A stretch of 64,000 nt of DNA from Pararobbsia alpina (GCF_902859895.1 NZ_CADIKM010000002.1:248001-312000), one strand, 5' to 3'; positions 41,947 to 51,554 are shown, numbered from the stretch's first letter. The notes: generated from the sequence alone by a model not told the origin. Translations and numbers: made by a program.

Positions 41947-43502
41947 TCAGAGGCTCCCGAGATCAGTCGATAGATGTTCTCGTCGGTCGCCTCGCGGCCG
42001 CTGAGCTCGGCGATCTTGCTGCGATCGCGCAGCACCGCGACACGGTGGCTCACGCGTGTGACTTCGCTGACTTCCGACGAGATGAACAGGATGCCGAGAC
42101 CTTTCGCGCAGAGCGCGAGCATCTGGTCCATGATTTCGAACTTGGCCGCGACGTCGATGCCGCGCGTCGGTTCGTCGAGGATCAGCAGTTGCGGCTCGGT
42201 CGCCAACCAGCGCGCGAGCAGCACCTTCTGCTGGTTGCCGCCCGAGAGCAGACCGATGGGCTGCTCGGCGTCGGAGGCCTTGATGCCGAGCCGCTTGATA
42301 TAGTCGTCGGCGATCGCGCGCTGCTGCTTGCGGCGGATGAAACGGCGCCAGCCGAGCTTGGCCTGCAGCGCGAGCACGATGTTCTCGCGAATCGACAGTT
42401 CGGCGACGATACCCTCGCGCTTGCGGTCTTCGGGGCAATAGCCGATGCCCTGGCCGACCGCGTCGTGCGGAGAGCGCAGTTTGAAAGGGGCCCCATCGAA
42501 GGCGACATCGCCTGTATCGGAGCGGTCGACGCCGAACAGCAGGCGTGCCGTCTCCGTGCGGCCCGAGCCCAGCAGACCGGCAAGCCCGAGGATCTCGCCG
42601 CGGCGGATTTCGATATCGACCGGCTGCATCTGACCGCGCCGGCCGAGGCCGCGCATTTCGACGAAGGGCGGTAACGGCGTGCCGCTCGCTGCCTCCCTTC
42701 TGTCGAGTTGTTCCGCGAGCTGGGCCGCGGTCTCCTCGAGTCGCTTGCCGATGCCTTCATGGCCGACCATCTTGGCGACGAGCTGAGCGGGAGGCAGGTC
42801 GCGCGGCAGGTATTCGCCGACGCGTTCGCCGTTGCGCATGACCGTGATGCGATCGGAGATCGCATAGGTCTGCTCGAGAAAGTGCGTGACGAACAGGATC
42901 GCGATGCGGCTCCGCTTGAGCTGGCGCAGCACCGCGAACAGCCGCGCGACTTCGTCCTCGTCGAGGCTCGAGGTCGGTTCGTCGAGGATCAGCACGCGCG
43001 CGTCGACGCTGAGCGCGCGGGCGATTGCGACCATTTGCTGAATCGCGATCGGATAGTAGTCGAGCGCCTTGCTGACATCGAGCGCGATATTGAGCCGCGC
43101 GAGCGCGGCCTGTGCGCCTTCGCGCATCGCGGCCCAGTCGATCTTGCCTTGGCGCATCGGCTGGCGCCCCGCATAGATGTTCTCGGCGACCGAGAGATTC
43201 GTGCAGAGGTTGACTTCCTGATACAGCGTGCGAACGCCGTACGATTCGGCTTGCTTGGGCGAGGCGAAGCGCACCGGCTCGCCTTCAAGCAGGATCTCGC
43301 CGTTGTCGGGTGCAAACACGCCGGTCAGTACATTGATCAGGGTCGACTTGCCCGCGCCGTTCTGGCCCATCAGGGTGTGGACTTCACCGGGTAGTAGTCG
43401 GAAGTCGACCTGCTTGAGCGCATGGACGCCGGTAAAGCGCTTGTCGATCCCCGTCATCTGCAAGATCGGCGCGGCGTCGGAGTGCGTGTGGTCTGGGTTC
43501 AT
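41943..43502 (-). CDS. ytfR: Furanose-sugar ABC transporter ATPase YtfR (two nucleotide-binding domains)
   Basis: From the ATG at 43502 (MNPDHTHSD) the product is 519 residues with two ABC domains in tandem, as in RbsA/YtfR. Domain 1 has Walker A MGQNGAGKST, signature IAIQQMVAIARAL and Walker B VLILDEPTSSLD. Domain 2 has the degenerate P-loop GLLGSGRTET, signature LSGGNQQKVLLARWL and LLILDEPTRGID. This asymmetry is normal for sugar importers of this class. It sits 237 nt downstream of ytfQ, with a strong hairpin in between. Confidence 0.95.
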   Translation of the reverse strand: MNPDHTHSDAAPILQMTGIDKRFTGVHALKQVDFRLLPGEVHTLMGQNGAGKSTLINVLTGVFAPDNGEILLEGEPVRFASPKQAESYGVRTLYQEVNLCTNLSVAENIYAGRQPMRQGKIDWAAMREGAQAALARLNIALDVSKALDYYPIAIQQMVAIARALSVDARVLILDEPTSSLDEDEVARLFAVLRQLKRSRIAILFVTHFLEQTYAISDRITVMRNGERVGEYLPRDLPPAQLVAKMVGHEGIGKRLEETAAQLAEQLDRREAASGTPLPPFVEMRGLGRRGQMQPVDIEIRRGEILGLAGLLGSGRTETARLLFGVDRSDTGDVAFDGAPFKLRSPHDAVGQGIGYCPEDRKREGIVAELSIRENIVLALQAKLGWRRFIRRKQQRAIADDYIKRLGIKASDAEQPIGLLSGGNQQKVLLARWLATEPQLLILDEPTRGIDVAAKFEIMDQMLALCAKGLGILFISSEVSEVTRVSHRVAVLRDRSKIAELSGREATDENIYRLISGASE

Positions 43503-43562
43503 GGTCCGAACGGATAGGACACCGTGAGGCGCGACCCCCTTGGGTAAGTCACCCTGCACGAT

Positions 43563-43599
43563 GCGTTTTGCGGGACCGCGGAGCGGACCGGCAAAACGC
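43563..43599. promoter_or_regulatory. Hairpin between ytfQ and ytfR
   Basis: GCGTTTTGC (43563-43571) and GCAAAACGC (43591-43599) form a perfect stem around a GC-rich loop. Such stems after binding-protein genes stabilise the upstream mRNA or partly stop transcription, giving more YtfQ than YtfRT. That role is inferred. Confidence 0.55.
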
Positions 43600-43739
43600 A
43601 GGGTGTGAAGCGTATGCGTGACACTGACAATTCAGTGCAGGGAGATGGGCGGGTGCCGCCGATATCAGCCGGCGCATCCGGCACCCCGCCAGCCGGCACG
43701 AATCGTCCGTGGTCACCCGTAGTCGCTGCTAGTCGTCGC

Positions 43740-44708
43740 TCAGTACTTGCGCGTCGGCATGATCTTCGCGGCGTCGGCCTGCAGGAACACCGTTTCGTCG
43801 GTCTTGATCCAGCGCGGCAGCGTCTTGCCGGCGGCGAGGTCCTTGGAGGCCTGCATCAACTGCGGTCCGAGCAGCGGGCTGCATTCGACGTCGACATTGA
43901 TCTTGCCGTCGACCATCGCCTGGAAGCCACCCTTGGTCGCGTCGAACGAGACCACCTTGATGTCCTTGCCCGGATGCATGCCGGCTTCTTCCATGGCCTG
44001 GATCGCACCGAGCGCCATGTCGTCGTTATGCGCGTAGACCACATTGATCTTGTTGCCGTAGGTCTTCGCGAACGCTTCCATGACCTGCTTGCCGCCGGCG
44101 AGCGTGAAGTCGCCTGATTGCGAAGCGATGATCTTGAACTTCGGATCGTTCTTGATGACTTCGATGAGACCGGCATGGCGGTCATTGGCCGGCGCGGAAC
44201 CGACGGTGCCCTGGAGTTCGACGATATTGATCGGGCCCTTGTCGTCCTTGTAGGTTTCCTCAAGCCACTTACCGCCGCGACGCCCTTCCTCGAGGAAATC
44301 CGAACCGATCATCGTCACGTAGAGCGAGGTGTCCTTGGTATCGATATTGCGGTCGGTCAGGATCACGGGGATCTTTGCGGCCTTGGCTTCCTGGAGAATC
44401 GGCTCCCAGCCGGACTCGACGACCGGCGAGAACGCAATGACATCGACCTTTTGCGCGATATACGAACGGATCGCCTTGATCTGGTTTTCCTGCTTTTGCT
44501 GCGCGTCGGCAAACTTGAGATTGACACCGGCCGCGGGCGCGGCGCTCTTGACCGATTCGGTGTTGGCGGTGCGCCATGCGCTTTCCGCGCCGACTTGCGA
44601 GAATCCGAGGGTGATCAGCTTGTCGGCGGCGTGCGCGCCGAAACTTGCCGAAACCATCAATGCAGCAGCTACGAGGGCTCGCAGGCCGCGCCCCTTGACA
44701 TCAACCAT
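43740..44708 (-). CDS. ytfQ: Periplasmic furanose-sugar binding protein YtfQ
   Basis: From the ATG at 44708 (GGAG 7 nt upstream) the protein is 322 residues. It has a signal peptide (cleavage after about residue 28, ASFGAHA) and the type I periplasmic-binding fold: LITLGFSQVGAESAWRTANTESVK, VDVIAFSPVVESGWEPIL, PVILTDRNIDT, VYAHNDDMALGAIQAMEEAG and VVSFDATKGGFQAMVDG. These match E. coli YtfQ, which binds galactofuranose. First gene of the ytfQRT-yjfF unit. The open frame further upstream is unrelated sequence. Confidence 0.95.
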   Translation of the reverse strand: MVDVKGRGLRALVAAALMVSASFGAHAADKLITLGFSQVGAESAWRTANTESVKSAAPAAGVNLKFADAQQKQENQIKAIRSYIAQKVDVIAFSPVVESGWEPILQEAKAAKIPVILTDRNIDTKDTSLYVTMIGSDFLEEGRRGGKWLEETYKDDKGPINIVELQGTVGSAPANDRHAGLIEVIKNDPKFKIIASQSGDFTLAGGKQVMEAFAKTYGNKINVVYAHNDDMALGAIQAMEEAGMHPGKDIKVVSFDATKGGFQAMVDGKINVDVECSPLLGPQLMQASKDLAAGKTLPRWIKTDETVFLQADAAKIMPTRKY

Positions 44709-44802
44709 GTCTGTCTCCTGAATGCGTTTTTTTCGTGATGGACCGGACACCGATGTATCCGACTCCCTTTTGAGCCTAGCAACCGCATCCGGCAAGCGTC
44801 CA

Positions 44803-44844
44803 ATCTCATTTATCCGCATATCCATATCGAAAGCGATATGAGAT
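44803..44844. promoter_or_regulatory. Nested inverted repeats upstream of ytfQ
   Basis: Inner CATATCG (44823-44829) / CGATATG (44834-44840) and outer ATCTCAT (44803-44809) / ATGAGAT (44838-44844). They lie 95-136 bases before the ytfQ start codon in the 383-base gap shared with elaA, a natural place for a sugar-responsive operator. The rest of the gap holds nothing else I can name. Confidence 0.5.
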
Positions 44845-45091
44845 GGGCGCAGAGGCGCGCCGCGGCGGGTGCTTCGCGCGTCGGCCGCGGCATGACACCC
44901 GGCCGTGCGTGCGGGAAGTCCCTGATGGCTGCGCAAGCGCCGTTAGCGTGCGCACGCGTACATACGTCGGATGCCGCCTTCCCTATGCTGCATCAATTAA
45001 GAACAACATCGCTGCCGGATATCTCCCAGGCAGCCAGCCGTGTGGTAGGGGCGTCGACCGATATGCAGGACGCCACGAGGGTAAGACCGCT

Positions 45092-45619
45092 ATGAACTGG
45101 ACGTGTAAGACATTCAATGAGTTGTCCTCGACCGAGCTCTATCAGATTCTGCGCGCACGGAGTGCGGTGTTCGTGGTCGAGCAATCGTGTGTACGACTCG
45201 ACATCGATGGAAAGGACGAGCGCGCGGTGCATCTGTTCGCACACGAAGACGGCCCCATGCCGATTGCCGCGTATGCGCGGCTGAGCATCGGCGAAGACGA
45301 CGAACCCGAGGTATGGGTCGACCGGCTCTTCACGAATGCGCAACGGCGCGGCGACGGTACCGCTGAAACGCTGCTCGAACACGTGCAGCACGAAGTCGCG
45401 AGGCGCTGGCCGGAGCATCGGGTCAGGCTCAGCGCACCGACATTTCTCAAAGCATTTTACGAACAGTTCCGTTTCAAAAAAATCGACGGCCCCTATCTCG
45501 ATCACGGTATCCCGCATATCGGCATGAGCTGGCGTGCGCCGGTCAACGTCGAAGTGGCGGTGCCCACGCGCGCCGGCCGCGTATTGCGGCGTGCGCCGAG
45601 CAGCATGGGGATGTTGTAA
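45092..45619 (+). CDS. elaA: GNAT-family acetyltransferase, ElaA type
   Basis: From the ATG at 45092 the protein is 175 residues. It matches ElaA: CKTFNELSSTELYQILRARSAVFVVEQSCVRLDIDGKDERAVHLF, then PIAAYARL, VDRLFTNAQRRGDGTAETLLEHV (acetyl-CoA loop, with the usual R-G-x-G-x-G somewhat altered) and FYEQFRFKKIDGPYLDHGIPHIGM. The substrate is unknown. ElaA normally ends after the HIxM motif; about 30 extra residues follow here. Confidence 0.9.
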   Translation: MNWTCKTFNELSSTELYQILRARSAVFVVEQSCVRLDIDGKDERAVHLFAHEDGPMPIAAYARLSIGEDDEPEVWVDRLFTNAQRRGDGTAETLLEHVQHEVARRWPEHRVRLSAPTFLKAFYEQFRFKKIDGPYLDHGIPHIGMSWRAPVNVEVAVPTRAGRVLRRAPSSMGML

Positions 45620-45758
45620 GCTTTCTGTCGGCCGGAGAGGGGCAGGCAGACCAAGCACGTGAAGGTTTGAAATAGGTGTCCTCACTCAAGCCTTACGCGT
45701 TGCTTTCTATTTGGTGCCGACCTAGTATTTTGAGAAAAACCACCTACTTGGAGGCATC

Positions 45759-46217
45759 TTGGCACTCGACGCGTTTTCGCAGAGAATCCTGCGCCTCTTG
45801 CAGCTCGACGCCCGCCGTTCCGTGCAGGAAATTTCGGATCAGGTCGGCCTGTCGAGCACGCCGTGCTGGCGTCGTATCAAAGACATGGAGCAGTCGGGGG
45901 TCATACAGCGCTATACCGCGCTGCTCGATCGGGAAAAGCTCGGCCTGCATATCTGCGCGCTCGCGCATATCCATTTGATCCGCCATACCGAGGGCGGCAC
46001 CGAGGCGTTCGAGCGCGAGATCGCGGCTTATCCGGAAGTGACCGAGTGCTATAGCACGACTGGCGAAGCCGACTATATCCTCAAGATTGTCGCAACCGAT
46101 ATCAAGGCTTACGACACGTTTCTGCACGAACGCATTTTCAAGATTCCGGCAGTCGCCCAGGTCAGAACGAGCGTCGTACTTCGTGAGATCAAGTTCGATA
46201 CGCAACTGCCGCTCTGA
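45759..46217 (+). CDS. Lrp/AsnC-family transcriptional regulator
   Basis: A 152-residue regulator. It has an N-terminal helix-turn-helix (ILRLLQLDARRSVQEISDQVGLSSTPCWRRIKDMEQSGVIQRYTALLD) and a C-terminal RAM ligand domain (EVTECYSTTGEADYILKIVATDIKAYDTFL). The start is a TTG at 45759 with GGAGG in front. Members respond to amino acids and often control transport or catabolic genes nearby; no obvious partner is adjacent. Confidence 0.92.
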   Translation: MALDAFSQRILRLLQLDARRSVQEISDQVGLSSTPCWRRIKDMEQSGVIQRYTALLDREKLGLHICALAHIHLIRHTEGGTEAFEREIAAYPEVTECYSTTGEADYILKIVATDIKAYDTFLHERIFKIPAVAQVRTSVVLREIKFDTQLPL

Positions 46218-46827
46218 TCGGGCGGTAGGGCGAAATCTGAACGAGCATTGCGAAGCCCAGGCATCCGAGATCGGGGCTGGCGAATGCGCATTCGCATCTT
46301 CCCTATGCGAACCACCCATACTGGCCGATATTTTGGATCGCGGTTGCTCGACCCCGCAGCGCGACGTCTATTGCGCCTTTACCGGTGCGTGCAATCGCTC
46401 ACGATTCTGAATTCGCGAGAGGTGTTGCGCGCGGGCTTGAAGATCGTCCGGCATTTTGTCTAACCCCCATCATGGATTCGAGCGCGAGTGAATCGTGCAC
46501 ATTACTTTCGCGTGCAATAATCTGTAAGACAACTTCGGGAGCGCGAGGCTCGGGACTGAAGTTGATAGTCAATTATTCCGATAATTCCGCAGGCTTAATC
46601 TGACGCCAAGTAGGATTTGACCGGCTGTTCATGCCGGAAGGCCCGTCGGTCTTGTTTACGAAAAAAACGCCGCCCTGATCGCGTTTAGCGACGAGGTTGG
46701 CGTTTCATGCAAGACGTTCCGGGCGCGAGCGCTTGCAGCCGGAGGCTTGCAAATCGCTACATCAGACCGATCAATTGAAGCTGAGCGATCGGACTAAAGC
46801 ACGCGCCTGACTCTTCTGAATCGACGC
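46218..46827. other. Intergenic region with a 16-bp palindrome and an H-NS gene terminator
   Basis: No gene. GCGAATGCGCATTCGC (46280-46295) is a perfect 16-bp palindrome 62 bases after the Lrp stop. Near 46664-46706, AAACGCCGCC and GGTTGGCGTTT can pair; on the minus strand this stem is followed by seven T residues and would end the H-NS transcript. The region is fairly AT-rich. Confidence 0.5.
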
Positions 46828-47130
46828 TTACTTTTGTATCAGGAACTGGTCACGGTTCTGACCGGCGATCCACTTCGGCGGCTTGCCGCGACCCGACCAC
46901 GTGCTGCCGCTGTTCGGGTCCCGGTATTTAGGGGCAACACCCGCGCGGGCGCGTACCTTGCCGAGCTTGCCGCGACCTGATGCAATGCCAAGGTCGGCGA
47001 GCGTGACACCGTAATCGGCCATTTTCTGCTTGATGTCATCCACCACGGCCGTGAACTCGCGTTCCTTGGCTTCTTCGATCTGCTTTTCCAGCTTCTCGCG
47101 TTGCGCGAGCAGTTCCTTGTATGAAGACAT
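46828..47130 (-). CDS. H-NS-family histone-like protein
   Basis: From the ATG at 47130 it is 100 residues. It has an N-terminal coiled coil (YKELLAQREKLEKQIEEAKEREFTAVVDDIKQKMADYG), a basic linker, and the H-NS DNA-binding motif APKYRDPNSGSTWSGRGKPPKWI, which inserts into AT-rich minor grooves. This short form is common in Burkholderia and silences acquired AT-rich DNA. Candidates in this window are the protease and HD-domain regions. Confidence 0.95.
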   Translation of the reverse strand: MSSYKELLAQREKLEKQIEEAKEREFTAVVDDIKQKMADYGVTLADLGIASGRGKLGKVRARAGVAPKYRDPNSGSTWSGRGKPPKWIAGQNRDQFLIQK

Positions 47131-47576
47131 TGCGATTTCCTTTTTGTGTTTGGGTCCAACCAAGCCGCGGTGAATGGCCGCTCGCAGTCACCAGTGATAA
47201 TTTTGGCTAGTTCGGATAATACATGAGCATTTCTGGGAATGGAAAGGAATCCGTTGCATTCACCCCTTAACGATTATTAAGCTTTTTGCTCAATCATCGG
47301 AAGAATTTACGATGACCGGCATGATCGACGCTGCTGGGAACGTGCCTGACTGATTCGCTCATACGTATGCAACAGCCGCAGAATGGCACGGCGAGTCTAC
47401 GGCCTGCCTAGTCAAGCAGCTGATTGAGCGCATGCGCGGGTGAATCCAAATCGCCGAATGGCTATCGTATGAAGATTGGTCGTGAAGCTTTCAATTTCAC
47501 TAACAAAAACTGAAATAATTGTCTCGATTATTGTATGAGCGATTGATGCAAATGCGACGTTCTGTCGCACCCTCCG
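47131..47576. other. AT-rich upstream region of the H-NS gene
   Basis: About 445 bases without a gene. The part nearest H-NS (47180-47290) is AT-rich and probably holds its promoter (TATTAT near 47218). The rest shows no structure I can support. Confidence 0.4.
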
Positions 47577-48290
47577 TCATCGCACTGCGGGCAATCCCCG
47601 AGCTATCGTCTCGATTGCCAGGTCAACTGCTGTGTCGAATGGGATATCGCTTGCGGCGGTATTTGTACCGGATGCCACATTCGAGGCTGCATTGGCTATC
47701 AGAAAACGATGACGGACCCCGGCTATTTCGTAGTCGATGCCGCGCCGGTCGATGCCGAGTACCCGGACGGTATCCGGAAGCGCGCGACGCGCATTATCGA
47801 GGCGTGTCGTTTCCTCTGTCTCGTCGAGCGGTGCGCTCATATTGAGCTCCTGCGCATCGACCCAGCCCATCGCGCCGAAGCCGCCGATATGGCGAAGCCG
47901 CACCGGCACCAGGGTGAAGAACGAAAAGTCGCCGAGCGCCAGATATCGTTCCGCATCCGGGTGATAGCGCAGATAGCGCCGCGCGGGCGAACCCGGATCA
48001 CCGCCTGCGTTTTCGCTCGGCACCACGCGCCCGGTCAGGGTCGTGCGGGGAGCGGACAACACGTCGGTCGACTGCGCGTCGAACAGCAGGAAGCCGGCAT
48101 GAGCATCGGCCAGGAGGTTGCGCGTGTGTTCCGCGAGCCGGCTCACGAGGAACACGGGCCGGTGGTGCGCATCGGGTGCGAACGGCATCACAGTCGGATA
48201 TGGGCAGCCGTCGTCGCGCGAGCGCGTCGCGAGCGTGCCGAAGCGCAGGGTATGAAGCAAATGGAGCGGTTCGTCGAGGGCAATATTCAC
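47577..48290 (-). CDS. Pyridoxamine-5'-phosphate oxidase-like / HugZ-type flavoprotein
   Basis: The GTG at 48290, preceded by AGGA, gives 237 residues. An N-terminal split-barrel domain (HLLHTLRFGTLATRSRDDGCPYPTVMPFA, PVFLVSRLAEHTRNLLADAHAGFLLFD, LTGRVVP) is followed by a C-terminal DUF2470-type domain (IDRRGIDYEIAGVRHRFLI, DLAIETIARGL). Proteins with this arrangement bind heme or FMN; HugZ degrades heme. The histidine ligand pattern was not verified. The longer open frame upstream is GC-rich noise. It is divergent from the MFS gene. Confidence 0.82.
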   Translation of the reverse strand: MNIALDEPLHLLHTLRFGTLATRSRDDGCPYPTVMPFAPDAHHRPVFLVSRLAEHTRNLLADAHAGFLLFDAQSTDVLSAPRTTLTGRVVPSENAGGDPGSPARRYLRYHPDAERYLALGDFSFFTLVPVRLRHIGGFGAMGWVDAQELNMSAPLDETEETTRLDNARRALPDTVRVLGIDRRGIDYEIAGVRHRFLIANAASNVASGTNTAASDIPFDTAVDLAIETIARGLPAVR

Positions 48291-48422
48291 GTCGGTTCCT
48301 GCCGTGGCATTTTGGGCATCCAGCGTAACAAAGCACGCCGCAGTGTGCCCCAACCGAATGGGCTCCGTTAGAATGGGCGCCCGAGCGCGGCCGTCGGAGT
48401 CTTCGCGGCGACCTGCCCTCCC

Positions 48423-49664
48423 GTGTTCAACACCGCTACCCGAGCCCACCTGCCCGTGTCCGAACGCCCTCGCCCCGACTCCGCTTCCCCCTCGTCCCCT
48501 TCCACTGCCGCCGCGGTCCGCGCGCGCATCGCGACCATGGGCCTGTTCTTTACCGCCGGCTGGGTGTTCGCATCGTGGGGCGTGCATGTGCCCACGATCA
48601 AGGAAAAATTCGGACTCAACGACGCGCAACTATCGATCGCGCTGTTCGCGGTCGCTGGCGGGTCGATTGCCTCGATGCCGGTCGTCGGCAAATGGGCCGC
48701 CCGCGTGGGTACCCGCACGGCCTGCACGATCGGCGGCATCGGCGCCTGCCTGATCACTTCGCTGATCCTGCTGATGCCCTGGTACTGGCCGGTGGTCGTC
48801 TTGCTCGCGCTGTACGGCGGCCTTGGTGCTGCGCTCGACGTCTCGATGAATACCGAAGCAGCCGATGTCGAAGCGGCGATCGGCCGGCCCATCGTGTCTT
48901 CACTGCACGGCATGTTCAGCGTCGGCGGGCTCGCGGGCGCCGCGGCCGGCGGGCTCGCCTTGTCAAGCGGGATGCGGCCGGACGTGCATTTCGCGCTCGC
49001 CAGTGCGATCGGCGCCTTGATCATCGTCGCCTCGCGTCCCTTTCTGCTTCCGCATACGCCGCCCGCACTGATCGACGCCGCAGGCCGTGCCCACCAGCAG
49101 CATTTGCGCCGTGGCCTGTTCGCCCTCGGCGTGCTGGCCCTCGTCGCGCTGATCGCCGAAGGCGCGATGTACGACTGGTCGACTGTCTATATGCGCGATG
49201 TGGTCCATGCGAGTACCGGGGCTGCGAGCGCCGCCTATGCGACGTTCTCGGGCGGCATGGCACTTGGGCGGTTCTCGGGCGACTTCGTGCGAGCGCATGT
49301 CGATGACGGGCGCCTCATGGTCGGCAGCGGGATCCTGGCGAGCGCCGGGATGCTGCTCGGGCTGCTCGTGCCCTCGCCGCTTGTTGCGCTGCTCGGTTTT
49401 GCACTGATGGGTCTCGGCCTGTCGAACATGATGCCGGTCATGTTTCTCGCGGCGGCACGCGTGCCGGGGCTGCATGCGGCCGAAGGCGTGGCGGGCGTGG
49501 CCGCAACGGCCTACGTCGGGCTGCTGATCGGCCCGGTGTTGATCGGCATGACCGCTCATGCGACCACTCTGCCGATTGGCATGTCGGTCGTGATCGCGTG
49601 CGCGCTGCTCGTGGCCGTCGCAAGTCCATGGGTCCTGCGGCCGGCACGGCTGGTCGTGACCTAG
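48423..49664 (+). CDS. MFS transporter, YbjJ-like
   Basis: A 413-residue major facilitator with about 12 membrane segments. It has FTAGWVFASWGVHVPTIKEKFGLNDAQLSIALFAVAGGSIASMPVVGKWAARVGTR in the first half and RRGLFALGVLALVALIAEGAMYDWSTVYMRD at the start of the second half, both typical of the YbjJ/FucP-like group. Substrate unknown. Start GTG at 48423; another GTG at 48456 is possible. The first 30 residues are not conserved. Confidence 0.9.
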   Translation: MFNTATRAHLPVSERPRPDSASPSSPSTAAAVRARIATMGLFFTAGWVFASWGVHVPTIKEKFGLNDAQLSIALFAVAGGSIASMPVVGKWAARVGTRTACTIGGIGACLITSLILLMPWYWPVVVLLALYGGLGAALDVSMNTEAADVEAAIGRPIVSSLHGMFSVGGLAGAAAGGLALSSGMRPDVHFALASAIGALIIVASRPFLLPHTPPALIDAAGRAHQQHLRRGLFALGVLALVALIAEGAMYDWSTVYMRDVVHASTGAASAAYATFSGGMALGRFSGDFVRAHVDDGRLMVGSGILASAGMLLGLLVPSPLVALLGFALMGLGLSNMMPVMFLAAARVPGLHAAEGVAGVAATAYVGLLIGPVLIGMTAHATTLPIGMSVVIACALLVAVASPWVLRPARLVVT

Positions 49665-49766
49665 CGCGCCGCGACAAGCCACTGGCCGCGCCCGGTGCGC
49701 GCCTGCTGTTCAGCCGCCTACGCACCTTGCGGAGTACAGGCCGGCGTGCTTGCCTGAGCGCCCCGC

Positions 49767-51554
49767 CTACTCGCCCGACTCGATCGTGACCCTGCCGCCA
49801 TTGGGCGTGGTGAGGCGCTCGCTGATCTGGCGGGCGTCGAGTGGCGAGGCGACCAGGAAACCCTGGATCGCATCGCAGTCGACCATCCGCAGGAAGTCGA
49901 ACTGCTCGCGCGTCTCGACGCCTTCGGCGATGCAGCGCAAGCCGAGCGCGCTGCTCATGGCGACGATCGCCTCGGCGATCGACATTGCATCGGGGTCGTC
50001 GGGCACGCGACGGATGAACGACTGGTCGATCTTGAGCGTCGAAATTGGAAAACGAAGCAGATAGGAAAGCGACGCATAACCCGTCCCGAAATCATCGATG
50101 GCGAGTTCGATGCCCATGGCGCGCAGTCGCGCGATATTGCGCGCGAGCGTGGTCGAGTCCTGCAGCAGGAGGCTCTCGGTGAGTTCGAATTCCAGCCGGC
50201 GCGGCAATACCCCCGTTGCTTCAAGCGCGCGTTCGACGGTATTGGCGAGATCGGACCACAAAAGCTGGCGTGCCGACACGTTCAGCGCGACCCGCAGCGG
50301 CAGCCGCATCACGTCGCCCGGATGGAGCGCCGCTGATTGGGCGGCCTGGATCGCCTGCCATTCGGCGGCCTGGGCGAAGACCGCGCGCATCGCCCATTCG
50401 CCGATCGGCACGATCAGGCCCGAATCCTCCGCAAGCGGAATGAACTCGCTCGGCGCGATCTCGCCGAGTTCCGGTGAATGCCAGCGCAGCAGCGCCTCGA
50501 CACCGGTCATCTCGAGTGAACGCAGGTCGATGACCGGCTGGTAGAGGAGGCTGAGCTCATTGCGGTCGAGCGCCTGGCGCAGGCACGCGTCGAGCCGTGC
50601 GCGTCGCTCGAGATGGGCGTTCATCGCAGGGTTGAAGACTTCCACCTGCCGCCTGCCGTGCTCCTTGGCGCGGTACATCGCCGTGTCGGCATGCCGCAGC
50701 AGGGTCGCGGTATCGGTGCCGTGCTCGGGGGCGAGCGCGATGCCGATCGACGCGCCGATGCTCAGGAGCAGCGAATCGATCTCGCAGGGCTCGCCGGCGG
50801 CTTCGATCAGGCGCTGGGCCAGCGCAAGCGCGGTGGCGGCGTCGTCGAGCAGCACGAGGAATTCGTCACCGCCCCAGCGCGCAAGCTGTCCGCTCGAGCC
50901 GACAATCTTCTCGAAGCGCCGCGCGAGATGCTGGAGCAGGCTGTCGCCAAGGGTGTGCCCTAGCGAGTCATTGATTGCCTTGAAGCGGTCGAGATCGATA
51001 TAGAGCAGCGCAAACTGTCCGCCGCGGCGCGTCACGCGCAGCAGGGCCGTGTTCATCCTCTCTTCGAACGCGCCGCGATTGAGCAGCCCCGTCAGCGAAT
51101 CGTGCGTGGCGAGGTAACGCACCCGGCGCCGGGCCTCGCGGACCTCGGTCACGTCCTCGAACGAGATCATCACGCTGTGCGGCGAGGCCGCGCCGTCCGC
51201 GCTGAGCGGCTGGCACGTCACGACGAGCCAGCGCACGCTGTGGTCGCGCGCGTTGACGAGCCCGAGGATCTGGTCGCGCACGCGCTCGCCCGTGCGCAGC
51301 GCGCGGTTGTCCGGCCAGTCGCGCCGGGGCATCCGGCGGCCCTGGTCGTTGAGGAGCGTCTTGATGATCGGCGGCAACGCCGCATCGAGCAGCGCGCCTC
51401 GCGTCGTGCCGAGAATGCGCGCGGCCGCCTCGTTCGCGTAGATGATCTTGCCGTTCGCAAGCCGCAGCAGAACGCCTTCGGCGAGCGCCTCCACCAACCC
51501 AAGCAAGGGAGTCACGTATTCGGCTTCGATCTGTCGCACATGCTGCGCTTGCAT
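49767..51554 (-). CDS. PAS-GGDEF-EAL cyclic-di-GMP signalling protein
   Basis: From the ATG at 51554 (GGAG in front) it is 595 residues. A PAS domain covers about residues 10-130 (GVLLRLANGKIIYANEAAARILG; VMISFEDVTEVREARRRV). The GGDEF domain has an intact WGGDEF motif (HDSLTGLLNRGAFEERMN; LARWGGDEFLVLLDD). The EAL domain has GVEALLRW, FELTES, DDFGTGYASLSYL, LKIDQSFIRRV and AEGVET, all expected catalytic positions. Both synthesis and breakdown of c-di-GMP are possible. It has no membrane segment, so the cue is cytoplasmic. Confidence 0.95.
   Translation of the reverse strand: MQAQHVRQIEAEYVTPLLGLVEALAEGVLLRLANGKIIYANEAAARILGTTRGALLDAALPPIIKTLLNDQGRRMPRRDWPDNRALRTGERVRDQILGLVNARDHSVRWLVVTCQPLSADGAASPHSVMISFEDVTEVREARRRVRYLATHDSLTGLLNRGAFEERMNTALLRVTRRGGQFALLYIDLDRFKAINDSLGHTLGDSLLQHLARRFEKIVGSSGQLARWGGDEFLVLLDDAATALALAQRLIEAAGEPCEIDSLLLSIGASIGIALAPEHGTDTATLLRHADTAMYRAKEHGRRQVEVFNPAMNAHLERRARLDACLRQALDRNELSLLYQPVIDLRSLEMTGVEALLRWHSPELGEIAPSEFIPLAEDSGLIVPIGEWAMRAVFAQAAEWQAIQAAQSAALHPGDVMRLPLRVALNVSARQLLWSDLANTVERALEATGVLPRRLEFELTESLLLQDSTTLARNIARLRAMGIELAIDDFGTGYASLSYLLRFPISTLKIDQSFIRRVPDDPDAMSIAEAIVAMSSALGLRCIAEGVETREQFDFLRMVDCDAIQGFLVASPLDARQISERLTTPNGGRVTIESGE

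Noticed and set aside
41943-43502. Degenerate second P-loop of YtfR as a defect
   Set aside because: An altered Walker A in the second domain is normal for RbsA/YtfR-type sugar importers.
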